In this document: positions 1-13,400 of the stretch, in pieces | Position numbering within the stretch: the first letter of the stretch is position 1 | How the letters are laid out: each line of letters opens with the position of its first letter | Program-made: the position numbers and the translations under genes | Source: Coprinellus micaceus | Lineage: Eukaryota > Basidiomycota > Agaricomycetes > Agaricales > Psathyrellaceae | Direction of reading: 5' to 3' | Length of the DNA stretch: 64,000 nt | Assembly: GCA_951394405.1 (NCBI GenBank) | Contig: OX596346.1 | Location: 2,418,001-2,482,000, forward strand | The notes under the pieces: generated by a model | Databases searched by the model: none | What the model saw: only the letters and a program-made list of their open reading frames with translations | Told to the model about the DNA's origin: nothing

Positions 1-278
1 GCTACGGACACGCACGCCAATTTGGCAATCAAAGGTATCAGTTCTATCTAAGTATGTATAAGGTGACCCCAGTGCGGACAGTGGACCACGTTGATTTCAA
101 TTCGTCGGATTGGGATCCAGCCGGGTCCGCGCTACAGAATGGATATAAGAAATAGGTAATCTGGGCATGCTGGAGGTGTTCTTAATGCACTATCATGACC
201 ACCTACTAACTTCAATTCACAACCACAATCGGCGAGAGCACGCAGGGATGTACGTTCAGAGCGGCTGGCAGAACCAAG

Positions 279-875
279 CTATTTAATCTCCACCAAACTG
301 ATCTTGGGAGCGAGTTCGCTGCCAGAAACCATGAAATATGCCACTTGGTCGGAATTGAGATCGAATGTAAGCTCGTCATTCGTGGTCGCCTTCGCTGCGA
401 TGGGCGTCTTGACGCGGATGCGAAACTGTGCATGTCGGTGGTAAGCCTCAGGGGGAAGAGCAAAGTAGGAGATACAAACCACGGTACCAGTGGTGAACCC
501 TTCCACCTTCGAGATATCATTTCGAACACCCTTCGCACCGGCATTGACTGGATCGGGCAACGCGTAGACAAGGTTCGCAGATGTTACGATATGTATCGAT
601 GCATTGAACGCAGCCTCATTACTAACGAGAACGCGTTTACCCTCAATATGGAGGAAGAGTCAGGGATACCAAGGAACAATCGAATATCAGACTGACGCAC
701 CGTGGACATTGTTGCGGCTGGCAGTACTATCATTGATCACCACCTCGGTTTGATCAGACGTTCGGTTTCCCTGCCAAAACTCCGCCAAGCCGACAAACCG
801 ACCTCCGGTTTCAACACCTTCTCCTCCTCTCGTGAGGCTCAAATTTTGGAATTGAGCTCGGTTAGGTGACCACAC
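279..875 (-). CDS. Hypothetical beta-rich protein fragment, possibly broken
   Basis: Two open segments on the minus strand read as protein. The first, about 875-690, carries a run such as GGRFVGLAEFWQGN. The second, about 650-279, carries VLVSNEAAFNASIHI near its start and ends in strands around VAYFMVSGSELAPK before the stop. A donor-like GTGCGT near 698 and an acceptor near 650 could join them, but the simplest join puts a stop codon in frame, and no ATG was found (the first segment opens on GTG). It could be a decayed gene or one whose splice sites I misread. The beta-rich style and the V-x-N-x-x-F start of the second part loosely resemble the actinoporin-like gene at 6.7-7.8 kb. Function unknown. 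Confidence 0.3.
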
Positions 876-3800
876 AAATTCCCGAAAAGAATGAGGCCAA
901 ACGGTGAGGTTTGGGTGTCCAAACCGAACCTCTGATTCAAACCGAGGTGCTGATCGCCGATAGTAGTCTGCGACTGAGTTGTATTTGAGAGGTGAGCACG
1001 ACTGTTTACCTAAAACGGTTCACCCTGGCCCGGTGCTGAATGTGGTCGCTCCTAGGCCGGTATTTCGAGCTCCGACGATGTCACTTCAACCACAACCATC
1101 GCCACCTCTGTCGTCCCCAACTTCCTCGCGCATTCCCCGGATGTCCGTCGGCCAGCGACGTCGTCTGCAGCGCACTCCAATCGTAACAACAGGACACTCC
1201 TCGCTCTGGGTGTTGCCTCGGGCCGGCCAAGCTTCAAGTTATACCAGTTCACCTAGATGGCTGGGATAGTCGTATGTGATGCAGCGCCCGAAGTACGCCA
1301 TTTGGGTGACAAGAGGCGTCGGTCCGAGCGAGGTTAAGGGGCAAGGGAGATTGACATCGATGCACGAGAAGAAGGGCACACGCCAGCATCAGTGAAAGGA
1401 ACGAGAGTGCGTGACGGGAATGGTGAATACGGCCTACCGGCAGGTGCGAAAACGCCGTCGGGCGAGAGGAGGAAGAAAGGGAAGGAAGTCGACGGCCAAG
1501 GGAGCAAAGGTGCGACCGTGCCGCAGAGCATGGGGTAAGTGTGCATGTGCTTACTGATTCTTCGTGGTTCAGGGCCCCAGTGGGAGTTGGCGAAGGCAGA
1601 CGGGTTCAGTGCAGCTAGGCTGAGTTCAGGCACCGGGAGGTGTGGAGGAGAACCGGGAGCCGGAGGCCCCGGCGTTGTTGCGCCTGACAACGGCTATCGA
1701 TCAGGTGGCAGGTCAGTGGAACGAGTCGTATACCTTGGAATCGATTGCTAACATTTCCATTATTCGGCTTCTAGTCCTCTTTGGATTCACAAGATAACTC
1801 GAGCGGTCCCACTCTGAGCAGGCCTACAGCCCTTGACCAGCCGCCCCTCCACGGATAATACCCCCACCAAATGCTGATTGTCCATTACGCAAACCGCAAC
1901 TCGGTATTCAATCGGCATTGTTGAGGTTGCTCTGGCTATCATCGCTGTCGTCGTGCACGGCGCCAAGGCTCTCTCCACGTCAATTAAGTCTCGGGTGACG
2001 ATTGGTGGGGGCTCGCAATATGTCGGAGAGAGAGCAAGCCTTGCTAGGCTGGAGATCCCCACTTTTGAGCAAGCACGAGCCATCACCCTTAATTGTCAGA
2101 TCCGTCGTCCAGAGAGTCGTGTAGAGAGGAAAAGGGGGCAGGTGTGCGAGGGAGTGGTGGGTTGGAAACACCCCGGCAAGTGAGGGAGAAGTTCAAGGCG
2201 CTCTCCTCGTCGTTATCCCGGCCCAGCGCGACTGGACTCCAGGTGCTTATGACCAGCCACGTAAATCACAGTGTACACCACAACGTAGCCGGCTAGGTCA
2301 CGGCCTCAGGTGTTGCGGCCCATAGTAGAGGGTGGTGAGGGCAAGGAAATTTCTATCCAGCCTTCTCATTTACGATTGGCCCACAGCTACGTCCCATACA
2401 CAACAGCGGCAACTCGCCTCTCTCTTAAATCCAGAGGCATCTGCTACTATCCTAGAATCACTCGACGCCGTCGTTCCCGTTCCCGTTCCGTTCAGACCGT
2501 TCGTGAACACCGCCTTTCTTTCCTCCAACCTTACACACCCGATCTAGGCACGCCAACCCAAGGACCTTGAACACTACTCCGACGCCATCTTCTTCCTTCT
2601 GTGACGATTCGAGACAGTACCTTCGCTATGATTGGAGGGCGGACTTCATACTGAGCGGAGCCGGCACTTGACTTCATGAAGCGTGGGTGGATGACCCTCT
2701 GTACACTGTTTCCTGACCTCGCGATCCCTCTCGGACAACAGATGGAGGCCCAGAAGATGTCGAATTCATGGCAGGACTTCACCTTTGTGTACATGTATTT
2801 CGCCACAACATTCATTCCTGCACTACAGGGTCTATATATCGCAAAAGCGCTCGACCAAACTCATGTACCGAGCGCGGGGCTTTGGGAAACACTGAGTATT
2901 TCCGTTGCGCGATGCCTTGAGGATTCAACTCCGTGGTGCCATTGAGCGGGTCTTGGCTCTGAAGACCACTTGAACGCAAATACGTGGAAGAGCAAGGAGA
3001 TCAGAATGGTGAACGATTTGCGACTATTCTCAGGAGAGATAAACGAACGCCCGAATTTGGGAAGTCTGGAGAGCACCCTGGAAGCAGGATTTCGTCGCAT
3101 GGGCCGCACCTTTCATGGGTCCTGGCACATCCCACTCAAGGGTTGGAAGAAGGCATCTTACCCAGACGTGGTGGCAGCGGCAATGGGAGTCATCTGCCGA
3201 GGGAAACCCGTGAGTGTTTGCCACCCATCCGCCGCTTGGCCCAGTAGAAGGCGCACCAATCGATGGCTCCATAGATTATATTTGCAATTTGGAGCATGAG
3301 AACATGCTTGGACCTTCTATTAGAAGACTGCTGCTGTCAGCGGCTCTTGAGTGGCCAGGTCTTGGTACATTTCAGTCTGCCCTCAGAATTGGCCTGTTTG
3401 TCGTTCTAGAGTCGCTCCAATCAGACCCTCGTTAGCTTTGACGCTAATAAACTCTGACAGGTGCTTGAAATGTATTAGAGAGGTATTATATCTAATCAAC
3501 TGTCGGCTTTTAAGGGTATCGGCCATCGCTGGAAATAAGCGCCCAAACCCGCAGGGCTGTACATAGCTCCGGCCAGATGGATTTCGCGTGAATGAACAGC
3601 CATACTTGAGGCCTCTTAATTCCCTACTGGCGATCCAGAGAAGCTTTCTCTGCCCCCGCTTCCCGGTGTGAATGGTGGGCAGGTGATGTGGTTGTAGGTC
3701 AAACTCGCATTATGAAAGTAGGTAGGCAACTAGCTACTCAGAGCACATGGTCACAATAAGGAAGCGGCTGCAATACACACGAGACAGCCTTCCAAAGAGG

Positions 3801-4056
3801 CGTTCTTTCGGGCTGCCTGTTCTCTGGTTCTGTTTAACCCTGATTAAGCGCTCCAGCTGACACTCTCGGTCCGTTTCTCCATAAGGTCACTGTCACTTGA
3901 GCCCGATAAAATATACCGAAAACGGAGCCTGGCCCTAGCATTCGCTCCCAAACTTCTACCAATTCCGCTCTACACAAGTGGGTAACCAGCACATGCGAGA
4001 CTTTGCCAGTTAACACAATTGAAACATATTCTGTGCGGACATGCAGCATCATCAGC
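876..4056. other. Gene-poor stretch, no credible gene
   Basis: Only short overlapping open frames on both strands were seen. None shows splice-consistent continuation or a recognisable domain. A segment around 2670-3250 has somewhat longer plus-strand frames and could be a decayed gene, but I cannot support it. Confidence 0.5.
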
Positions 4057-4451
4057 ATGCCTCAAGCTGTCGTCACCGGAAGTTTCTCCCTCGAATCTTC
4101 CTCCAAATTCACCTCCACATTCAACATCGACAATCTCCAGTACTGCTTCTCTGGACATGTTAGCACTGGCAGCGCTGAGCAGTGCACATGCGTGATCGAG
4201 GACGCTGTCCTGACGTACGGCTCCGTTGATGACTTAACGGGGACCCGTTCATTCACCGGCCAGGTTGGCATCTCTCGCTTCAAGTTCAACCTTAAGAATG
4301 GCCCCCAGGTCACTGGAAATCTTCCAGAGAAGGCTGACCCTGCGAAGACTGTCACTGGGTCTGGACGTTGGAGCGTGGTAGAAGCGGTGAGTTCCATTCG
4401 AATTTCATTCACACCTGCCTGACACTGACCGCGTCGCAATCCCAGAACTAA
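4057..4451 (+). CDS. Small beta-rich protein, family copy 1 of 3
   Basis: ATG at 4057. Exon 1 runs to about 4386 (GTGAGT donor) and a tiny last exon (about 4446-4451) adds one codon and the stop, giving a protein of about 110 residues. It aligns along its length with the genes at 10095 and 13971: start MP-x-A, the block FTGQVGISRFKFNLKNGP, then a G-x-LP turn and an ending T-V-x-G-x-G-x-W. Alternating hydrophobic residues suggest an all-beta barrel or sandwich; no signal peptide is visible. I do not recognise the family. This copy differs from its sisters in a C-terminal intron and in cysteines (YCF, EQCTC) that they lack. Confidence 0.75.
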
Positions 4452-6722
4452 GGCCTACTAGCTGTAGTGTACTCATCGCGCCCACATGAACATATGGGTT
4501 CGCATATACGCCCTGTCACGGCTCCAATATTCACCTTGGATCAGGGAATCAACACACTAGTAAACTCGTCTCGTCTATGCACCATTGCACTCGTCAGAGG
4601 CACCGTAGTGTAGTGTAACGACCACAGAAGTGCCTCAGGATTGTTGGTGCTTCAGAACTTGAACAGGTAATTTATATACCCCAAAAGCTCCCAAGGTATG
4701 GTCACCCCACTTCAGTGGGGCTAACAATGAATGAATGAAAATGAACATGTAGGACTCATTGGTGCAGGGTTGGTCCGGGTTGGAAGGCGGAGACCCGATT
4801 GGGTGTGGGAATGGGTTGGGAATGGGTTGGTGTGAGGTTCATCGTCGCGTCTGCGGCCATGGCGTTCTGGTCGTTCTGGTGCCCATCTCGAAGCTGCGGA
4901 TACGGCGAGTTACTTGAGCATGGAGAGGCTATATTCATTATTCATACTCACCTCGTACGCTGTCTTGAAATGTTTAGGGGGTGGTGGCGGCGCTTTAGGT
5001 GCTCCACTCCCTCGTATCCCTCTCCCTCCCCCCTCCCCCCCTTCTTTCACCATCCCTCATCCTTCCTCGGCCAAGATCCCCACTTCTAGCTTGCCGCCGC
5101 CTCCACCACCCTCCGTGCATACCTGCACTTTGGTCAATGGCATAGGTGTACCCCGGTAATGAGCGTTGAGGCGGGCGAGGGTGGGCGTGTCCTTATCCCC
5201 TTCTCCGATCCTCCCTCGCCCCTAAGTATCGTCCCCTCGCCCTCGCCCCTTCCAACAGTCCCTACCCACCACACCACCTCCTCCCTTGTCCGTCCCGCTC
5301 CCCCCGAAATCGAGCATCGGCGCAGACGGCACCATCTAGAGCCCACGCATCAATCCGTTCTGAATCGCTCAGTCGGTGTCGGTGTCGGTGGCCTTTTCGC
5401 CTCGGTTGGTTGGATCGAAGGGCAGAACTTTTGTGTGGGTCAAGTAAGGTATGGGTGGGCTGGAAAGGGGAGGTATAGATTTGGCTTCCTAGGTGAGTGC
5501 TCGGCGTACCTTTTATGTCCGTCGCACTACCACCACGACTCCTCGCCAGTCCTAGCCCTCCACTCGCGGTGTACGTCAATTTCATCCGCATCACACGCTT
5601 CGTTCGGTCCAGTCTCGTATCGTCAGGCACTCTATTTCTGCAACGAATGAGGTATCAGGCAAGTATCGCTCGTTTGAGTTGGTCTGGGGACGATCACCCA
5701 CACTGGGTAGCCAGCCCCCGATGCAGAAGTACGCGGCATTACTCATAAGCGGAGAGATCGAGGTGCCAAGATGGTGTTGAAACGCGGGGGAGGCGACTAG
5801 ATGGGTGGGTTTCGGTGAGCTTGACGTCCCAAACGCGAAATCAGCATGTCAGTCGCCGAACCGGACATCGGGGTGGGTGAGATCGTGGTTTGGGATGTAG
5901 GAGACGAGATGTCCCCTTGAGTTCGTTCCGTGCTGTCAGAGGAGAGAGTGGGAAGAGGGTACCGATAATATATCGGTGCTCGGTAAGTCGTTTCTTAAGG
6001 AGCTCAGGCAGCATCCCCGGATGAGCACAGGGGGTGGTACACTGGTCGCCAGAGCCAGTTGCCGATGCGAGTCAGTGACTGGAAAGTTACCAGGGAGGTA
6101 CCGGGGCTGGGGAGGAGGGAGTGAGCCTTGTGGATTCAATAAGTTGAATCGGTTCACAACGAAATTAGTGCTTACCTGTGGGAACTTTTGGACACGTGAC
6201 CCGTCCGCCCCACAGCATCAACGGGCGCCTATTTGCGTGCGATCTCTGTAGGGTAAGAGCATGTGTGGAGAAGCACACTTTTGCAGCCACACCGAATTGG
6301 AAATTTTATGTTACGATCAGGAAAACTTCCTTGATAGAGATCCACGGCACGTTTGAATTGCAGTGTTGAAGGCTATGGCTATTAGTCCCGAGACCAGCTC
6401 CGTTTCATGGTCGGAGAGATTTATTTATGATAAGATTACTCTCGCCTAGGCACCGGAAGCCAGCGATCCAGAGGCGTTTAATCGGCACTCGAACTCCCAG
6501 GGGACCATTCAAATGTTCTTCTTGAATGGCCTTGTGACGTAGGACAGAAGCCTTTCAAACAGGACCTTCATCTATCTGCCTGTATCACGGATCGCACGCA
6601 GCATTGCATACATATATTTTTACATTGGACTGAAGCAGTACTCGAAGAGTCGAAATTGTAATCGAACGGCAGTCGGTTTGGACAAGGGCGGCATGGACCC
6701 CCTCCACGTCGAGGTCTGTTGA
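4452..6722. other. Intergenic, includes polypyrimidine tract
   Basis: No credible gene seen. About 5010-5060 and 5190-5290 are strongly C/T-rich on the plus strand, a composition common in basidiomycete promoters and 5' leaders, but no convincing reading frame follows. Short frames between 5159 and 5750 overlap on both strands and look like chance. Confidence 0.45.
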
Positions 6723-7760
6723 TTACACACGGACCTGACTGACGACAAACAATGCCTTCCTTCCTGGCGTCGCCGTTAATTCGAAGCGGAAGCTAACCTC
6801 TTCTCCGTTTTCATCAAGCGCATCGAACTCCTCCGTCGACTGGACAGTATTTCCACCCTCACTTGATCCTTTGTAACCATCCTCCGCATTTGCTGACTCA
6901 ACGACACCGGCGGCAAACGCTCCAACCAGGGGCGCTGTCCAACCCTAGTGGATGGAAACACGTTAGGGAATGAAACGGCAACAAACCAAGGGAGCACGCA
7001 CCAGAGCAAAAGGGTACTCCGTCGCGGCATCAAGGATGACACGGAAGGTAGTACCGCCTGTGGCGCCCGTAGCCGCATCGCCATTACAGACGGTGAAGAC
7101 CATGTTGCTGTAGGGGTCGATGTTCTGAGGCGGGTCGTCGAACCGGCCGGAATAGATGTAGGCGGGAGAGTCGTGTACGATCAAGAACTGCGTTTTATTC
7201 TGCACAATGCACTGCATCCACCTCGACTTGTCCTTGAGTTCACCGGATGGTTCAGGGACCGGTTCGTTTCCGGCCTCAAGTAAGAATGAACAATAAGTGT
7301 GACGCTCGAGAGGGAACGGGAGCGCGCATACCTGATCGGCTTTCTCAAGATGGTAGGGCAATGGCAACAGTAGCACGTAGATGGAAGAGCGAACGAAGAC
7401 ATCGAACTGGAGTACGGGTTTCTGCATTGTGCCTTTCACCAGATACCGAGCCCGGAGCGACGACTTGCGGGTAAACGTGATATAAGTGGGTGAAGAGGTC
7501 GCCGTCCATCCGTCTGTTGCTGCGCTTTGGATATGGAGGGCAACCTGTAGCCTGATGAGTGCAATTACCCTGTGAGCAGCTGCGGGGGACTTGCCTCCTC
7601 TCCGTTAGCTAGTCTCCTAATGGAAAAATCCCTGGTCCTTCCTGTAACGACGGTACCAAGTCCGATCTCTTGCGGCGCCGCTCCCCCTGGAGACACGTAT
7701 CGAGTGAGAAAGCGAGTTGTCGCATCGAAAGGAGACTTATTGACGACCCGTAGAGATCTG
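6723..7760 (-). CDS. Actinoporin-like beta-sandwich protein (putative)
   Basis: Spliced minus-strand gene with its stop at 6723-6725. The last two coding segments meet across an intron (GTGCGT at about 6998, CTAG at about 6941); another intron lies near 7273-7329. The C-terminal 120 residues carry a pattern recalling actinoporins and the fungal fruit-body-lectin fold: an N-K-T strand, a short loop ending YSG, PPQNIDPYSNMVF, then ATGATGGTTFRV and a following aromatic/hydrophobic strand before GW-x-x-PLVG. In sea-anemone cytolysins the matching region is a P-x-x-I-x-x-G strand, a TG-x-x-G turn and the phosphocholine-site strand. The N-terminal part (about 7760-7330) is beta-rich but I could not fix its exons or start. 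No signal peptide was seen. The fold call is by eye, and lipid binding or pore formation is inference only. Confidence 0.45.
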
Positions 7761-10094
7761 AACTATTAAGTTTCGATTATTCCTCAAGGAGTGATTATCC
7801 GCAGGGTGATGCAGACGCACCTCTCCTAGGCTTTGTATGTGAGACATGGTGAATCTATCGCAGACCCGTCAGTGGTGCAAAGGCTGTGGTATTGGGTATG
7901 GGTGGGTCTCGCTGAAGTGGTCTTCTTCGCGAAGTATGCAGACTCAGCTGTAAATGTGGCTTATAAGCTGTCCTAAACACACAACGGACCAAACCATACT
8001 TAGTTCGTGAGAATGGAGTTTAGGGACCAACTAGCACTCGATGGAGGTATTGTAATGGGGTTAGGCCCAGAGCTGTTGTGCCAGAAGACGGGGCGCATAC
8101 TCGCGGAATCCTCTGACCTGCGAAGCCGTTTCTGAACCATCTGACGCTTTCTATTTCTGTGAGGCAAGAAGGCTGACATGTGCCAATCGATGGCATCGTA
8201 CCCTCCATTCGTGGCTTAATCTTTGTTAATGTACTTGCACCAATCAGACCCAACCCTGAGCCTCATGTCACATTTAGGATAGACCTTCACATATTTCAGT
8301 TTGGAAAGGCTAGCTCTCGGATTGGCTGGCCTCATGCGGGCGTCCTCATGACCGGGTAAGCCCGCCGAGTGTCCTGTGGATGGGCAAATGGGGCTCCGTT
8401 CGCTGAAATAACGGGTGCGGGAGTGGTACGAGTCAAGGTGGAGAATAGGCGCGCCCACAAAAAGCTTATAAAGCACTGTAGTCCTTCCAGATTGAAATGT
8501 TAGAGTCCCCCGCGAAGGGCCAGGAGCGCAATGATTTACACCCCGTAGGCGCATCCTGTCCAATAAAACTGTAGGTTAGTACGGATATAAGACTATCGCC
8601 GAAAAAAGCGCCCAAACTCGCAAGGGCTCTCCGAGGGTCCCGTGGAAATTTCTTGTGTGAAAGTACCTGAAATATAATTAAATCCATAACCGGAGAGCGA
8701 GAGAAGTTAGTTTGAGCCCCATTAGCTTGTGAAAATGTATGTAAGGACGAGTCCTCTCCAATCGGATGGCGGTTCACTGACGGAATCGATTCTGTGGGGA
8801 TGGTTGCAGGGGCTGAGTAGTTTGTAAAGGGACCCCAGAGAGCTGCAGCAGCACCTGGCGAGACATGGGGTCAATTCTATTGAATATTGACATGATTCGG
8901 TGTGTGGGACAAACGCAAAGGCGCTCTTCTGACCCACCTGAACCAACGAACGTGCTTTGCGGCGAATGCTCACCTCTATATCAAGGCCCACCTATTTAGA
9001 GATGAATATATTTCCAATGGGCGGTTCTGTGACTCCCTCATTCGTTCTGATTCTTACGACCCACGTACTTCCACCCTCAGAAAGAAGGGTGCTACCCCAG
9101 TTTTTGAAGGATGATAATTTTACCAACTGGATGGTGCATTCAGTGCTATGTTGGGAGTCGGTCACCCAGGCACTTCCCAATCGCCATCCCCACCGTGCGC
9201 CTCGGTGATCAACGTAACGGCACCTATTGAGAACCACACTACTCCTGCCAAGATATTGAAATAAGCGCCGGAACGGGACCTGGGCTCTCACTGCCAGTGG
9301 CACCGTGCCATTCGGCCGATAAGAGGAAGACAGGAAGGGGTTACGCCGGTCGGGTGGTCTGCCTACATTGGTGGGTGACGGACAACACTGCAACAGAACG
9401 TTCTCGCTGTCGCATAAAGCACGTCAGAAGCACGAAACATCGAGGGAACCTCGAATTCTCGGCTTCTCCCGAGAAGCCGTCAAAAGACTGTGGCCCAGCA
9501 GGGAAGTGGTCAACATAAGCTACCGAAATGAAAGCGCCAAGGGGCCGGGAAATGCACGATCCCGCGTTACAGCTATCTGAGAAACGATAGACCTAAAACA
9601 CTGACAACCTAGGATATTTGTTTAGTTTTGGTGCAAAGTGGGGCGGCCAAACACAGGCGGTACCCACATCTGGAGCTGCGCGTCCCGCTGCCGGATCCGG
9701 GGGAGGAGCTATTTGGAGAGTGCTTCTCCCGATGCGCTATATTCTGATAACAGAAGGTCGATACAAGCATCCCCCTTCACCGGGAGCATAGGCAAGCCCG
9801 CATTGCCGGACACACGTCTAGGTATCGGGTCACGCATCCCACCTTTGTTTGGATGGCTCCACAACTAAATAGATATCAACTGCTGCGTTTTCGGTCTTTT
9901 AGGTCTATCGTTCCTAAGGCTGCAGGTCCGAAAACCATAAAAGCTCAAAAGAAAAAAGCGGATGAAAGAGACCCAGCAACTGAACTCTACTCTCCAGCTC
10001 ATACTTCGTCCACAATTCGGTAGGCCGCCAGCTATCCCTATATCAAAGCGAGACTGACCACCTAGCATCCAGAGGTTTCAGCTTCAGCATCGCA
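7761..10094. other. Intergenic, no credible gene
   Basis: Scattered short frames only. A block near 8600-8665 resembles one near 3535-3595 (both start GCGCCCAAAC with a similar continuation), hinting at an old dispersed repeat. A TATATC-like element lies just upstream of the gene at 10095 (about 10040). Confidence 0.4.
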
Positions 10095-10412
10095 ATGCCT
10101 ACCGCCAAAGGAACTGTCGCCTCCCTCAATGGCTCCAAGTTCGTCGCCACCTTCATCATCGATGAGATCCAATACATCTACGCCGGCAACGTCGGTCCCA
10201 ACCCCGGCCCTTTCAAGGTCAACAACGCCGTCTTGACCTACACCGACACTTCCGACTTGACCACCACCCGCTCGTACACCGGCCAGGTCGGCATCAGCAA
10301 GATCAAGTTCACCCTTAGGAATTCAGTCACCATCACTGGCGACCTTCCTGACAACAACCAGGTTGACCCCGCCAGCACCGTAAGTGGCTCCGGCACCTGG
10401 ACCACCGCCTAG
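10095..10412 (+). CDS. Small beta-rich protein, family copy 2 of 3
   Basis: Single exon, 105 residues, ATG at 10095 in good context (CGCAATGCC), stop TAG. Most similar to the copy at 13971-14288: both open MP-x-AKGT-[VI]-AS, share FVATFIIDEIQYI, a run of N-P residues (GPNPGP here), a Y-T-G-x-VGIS core and the ending SGSGTWTTA. No signal peptide, cysteine pair or membrane segment is present, so it is probably a soluble intracellular or unconventionally exported protein. A TATA-like element sits about 55 bp upstream. Family not recognised; function unknown. Confidence 0.85.
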   Translation: MPTAKGTVASLNGSKFVATFIIDEIQYIYAGNVGPNPGPFKVNNAVLTYTDTSDLTTTRSYTGQVGISKIKFTLRNSVTITGDLPDNNQVDPASTVSGSGTWTTA

Positions 10413-13400
10413 TTGTGAGTGCTTTTGTTATCCGACCACCTTCGGTGTTTCTGACCCGGCTGCGACTACTACTCAGCGTCTGAATATCATGTGCGCTACG
10501 TTCCTCTAGTACACGGCCCAATCTGTACGAATCGTAGCATGGACTCTACTGTATGAAATCAAATGTAACAATTATCGTGTTCCACCAGGTTACTCGACGA
10601 GTTTACCCGCGCCTACCTTGAAAGTCAGTCACGACGATGCTACCCCGCCTACGCTGAGGTGAATATACAAAATGGGTGAAGGAGGCGAAGCCACCGGCGG
10701 TGACCATGCGCCGCATGGCGCTTCCGTTTGTGCAGTACGGAACGACCTCAGCCTCCGCCTTACACCAGCCACAAGTCCACGATTCACGCCCTTGTGAGCC
10801 GGCGGCCGGTCCCAGCTCAGAGAGAAAGACGAAAGAGCGAGGCCACTGCCCCCAGACCTGAGATGTGCGAGCTAAAATACCGTTCACAAAAACCCAAAAC
10901 TTTAGTTCTGGCCGTTCAGGTAGTCTCCTTCAGCACCGTTGTCGGCGAATGCAGCGGCCTTACCAATATCGGCGGACGTAGAGGATGCCAAGAGGATGCA
11001 GCGCATTCGAACCCGTTAGAAAAACGGTCGAAAAATCTTTGCTTTGGGACAAAGTGCGATTTGCGTAGTCGATCGGGGGCCGAATACCCTTCGAGACGAG
11101 CAGCGGAAAAGGCTGTGGGCGCAGCAGTCAAAGCTCCAACGAAAACGGGACCGTAACACCCGAAGGCATGACTTGGGGTCGAAGGGGAAAGGCGGAAGAA
11201 AACCTTCCCTGTCGCATGATACCCCGTCGGGCGAAAAGCGACCCACGAAACTTCGCCAACGAACAAGTAGTAGGCGTGAACCTGCGACGTAGCACGCAAC
11301 AGGATCCAGCAACACGCCGCGGGTAACTCCCCATTACCTTGCGCCAGGAGTAGGGAAGGAAGTGTCCGAAGTTCAAATCAGAGCCGGCGACATGGCCATT
11401 GAACGGAGTGAAATATTTAACTGGCGGGGACAATGACTAACAGACTACAGCCTCCACGTCGAAGAAAACCTGGAAATTGAGTCAGCGTCATACAGAGTGG
11501 GAAGAGGAAGCGGTAATGCACTCCCGACCTTGAAACCCTCACCCCACCGTGATCTACGGTGGCCCTTGGATTGGGTGATTTTTCCATTCGCGGACCGAAC
11601 AGTTGTCTCCGTTTGTCAGCTCCCCTTCCTCTCTTGAAAGACGGAACTGCGGAACCCAGAGACAGAAGCAACCACCACGAAAGTTCAATCATTATCGGGG
11701 CTCGATAAATCCTTAGGACCTATGTGAACGTACCGAGAACGCACCGTGGCCCCCCCTGCCTCGCTCTCTACCGCCGTTAATCGTGCGCTGTGCACAGCGA
11801 TAGCGGATGGGGCCCCCAAACACTCCTAGCCGACTGGCGTAGCCACGAAGTCTTGCTTCTGCCCAGGTGGGCGCAGGTTTTGGGCGCGCTGCTATTGCGA
11901 AAGCGCTGGAGATATGTGGAGAGGACGGTGGAGAGGCTGGCCTGGCGAGGCGGCCGATCAACCGTAACTAGTGAGCCCGCACCAGGACTGCGCCCTAGGA
12001 TGATCCAGCATGGGAAGAGCTTAGCGCTCACACGTACACACTAATTTTTGTCGGAGTACTCACAATTTCTAGAACCCTCCACGTCGGTATGTCGACGTCT
12101 GGGACCGCATCGCCGAACGGAGTGATGTGCTATCCAACTTACGGTGGCGGTATGACCGCATTTGGGGACTTTCTGCAGCACTTCCGGTGCATGGACACTA
12201 AACGGGGACTCTGGGATAGCCTTGAGAGATCCAGAGTCGTAAAGTGGTGCGGACTGCTAAGATGATGGTGGGCAGAGGTAAGTCGTCTCGACAGGCCACA
12301 GCGGGGTTGATCCGATGACTCGCGGAGTTTGAAACTGGGATGCTGGGAGTAAGCGCCGGCGTCGTTCAAGTATCCAAAGCCCGGTCGCAACGCAGTAGGG
12401 AGGTTAAAAGTGTCTCCAATTCCGATGAAACTGGGAAAGAGTCTTTATATATTTATCGGGAGGTACACAAAAGGACTGATAAACCAATATACGGTTGAAG
12501 AATGGCTGCTAGAAATTCGACGCCTCATAAATGCCCGAGCCCGATCATAGAGCGCGAACGGCCGACGGGCTCGCGCCCTCGGTGAAGTACGCAGGGAGCC
12601 ACGTACGTAAGTGCGGGACATACTGCAAGCTCAGGCTCGGGGTGTCGGACCTAGGGTCGTACTGTGAAGTGCTGTTGGTTGCAACTCATGTCTCCTGCCG
12701 GAAAAGTTCTTATCTTATTATGAGCCTCTGAACCACCCTGCAATGCATATTATCCAGTGGAAATGAATAACCTCCATGTGAGATACATCCAATGAGAATC
12801 GTGACCCCAGAAACCCTCACAATGCGCGAATCATTCCACAAGCCAACTTTCTCACTAGGAAATCGGGGAAAGTTTTCCGGTACACTACCCCCCTTGTGAC
12901 CATCCCGATAGAGGTAATACAGCCGTAAATGGAGGTCTGGATGTCCTAGATACGCTGCGTACCACAGCTCAATGTAGTGAGAAGCTGTCGGGTCAACCCC
13001 GATGGCAGGCTGAATGGAACGTTCCACTAGCGAGACCCAGACCGCCAACCTTCGAGAATCGTTGTCGACAGACTTCTGACGGGGGGTACGAGCACATTCC
13101 TAGAGATAAAGCGCGAAAGGAAGTCAGAGCTCCGTAGATTGGTGCATAATCCACTCCAACCAACGGGAAGGTAACAGATGGACCTCGATATGGGCACATC
13201 GTTCACTAAAGAGATCGGGGGTGCCGTATCAGTGAGACGGTCTATAGCACACGTGCTACCCCATTTTCTGGTCATGGATATCTTCCAATTCACCTTTTCT
13301 AATTCTATGTACGAACGAGGAACGTGTCTTAATGCCGGCTTTGTACACACAGCTCTTCGCGGGAACAAGCACAGCAGTCCTTCCTATGCCTTCTCCCGAC

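Noticed and set aside
8992..9393. 133-codon minus-strand frame
   Set aside because: No motif, no splice support, antisense frames are equally open.
11000..12050. Dense overlapping frames on both strands
   Set aside because: High GC leaves many chance frames; none has consistent splicing or recognisable domain.
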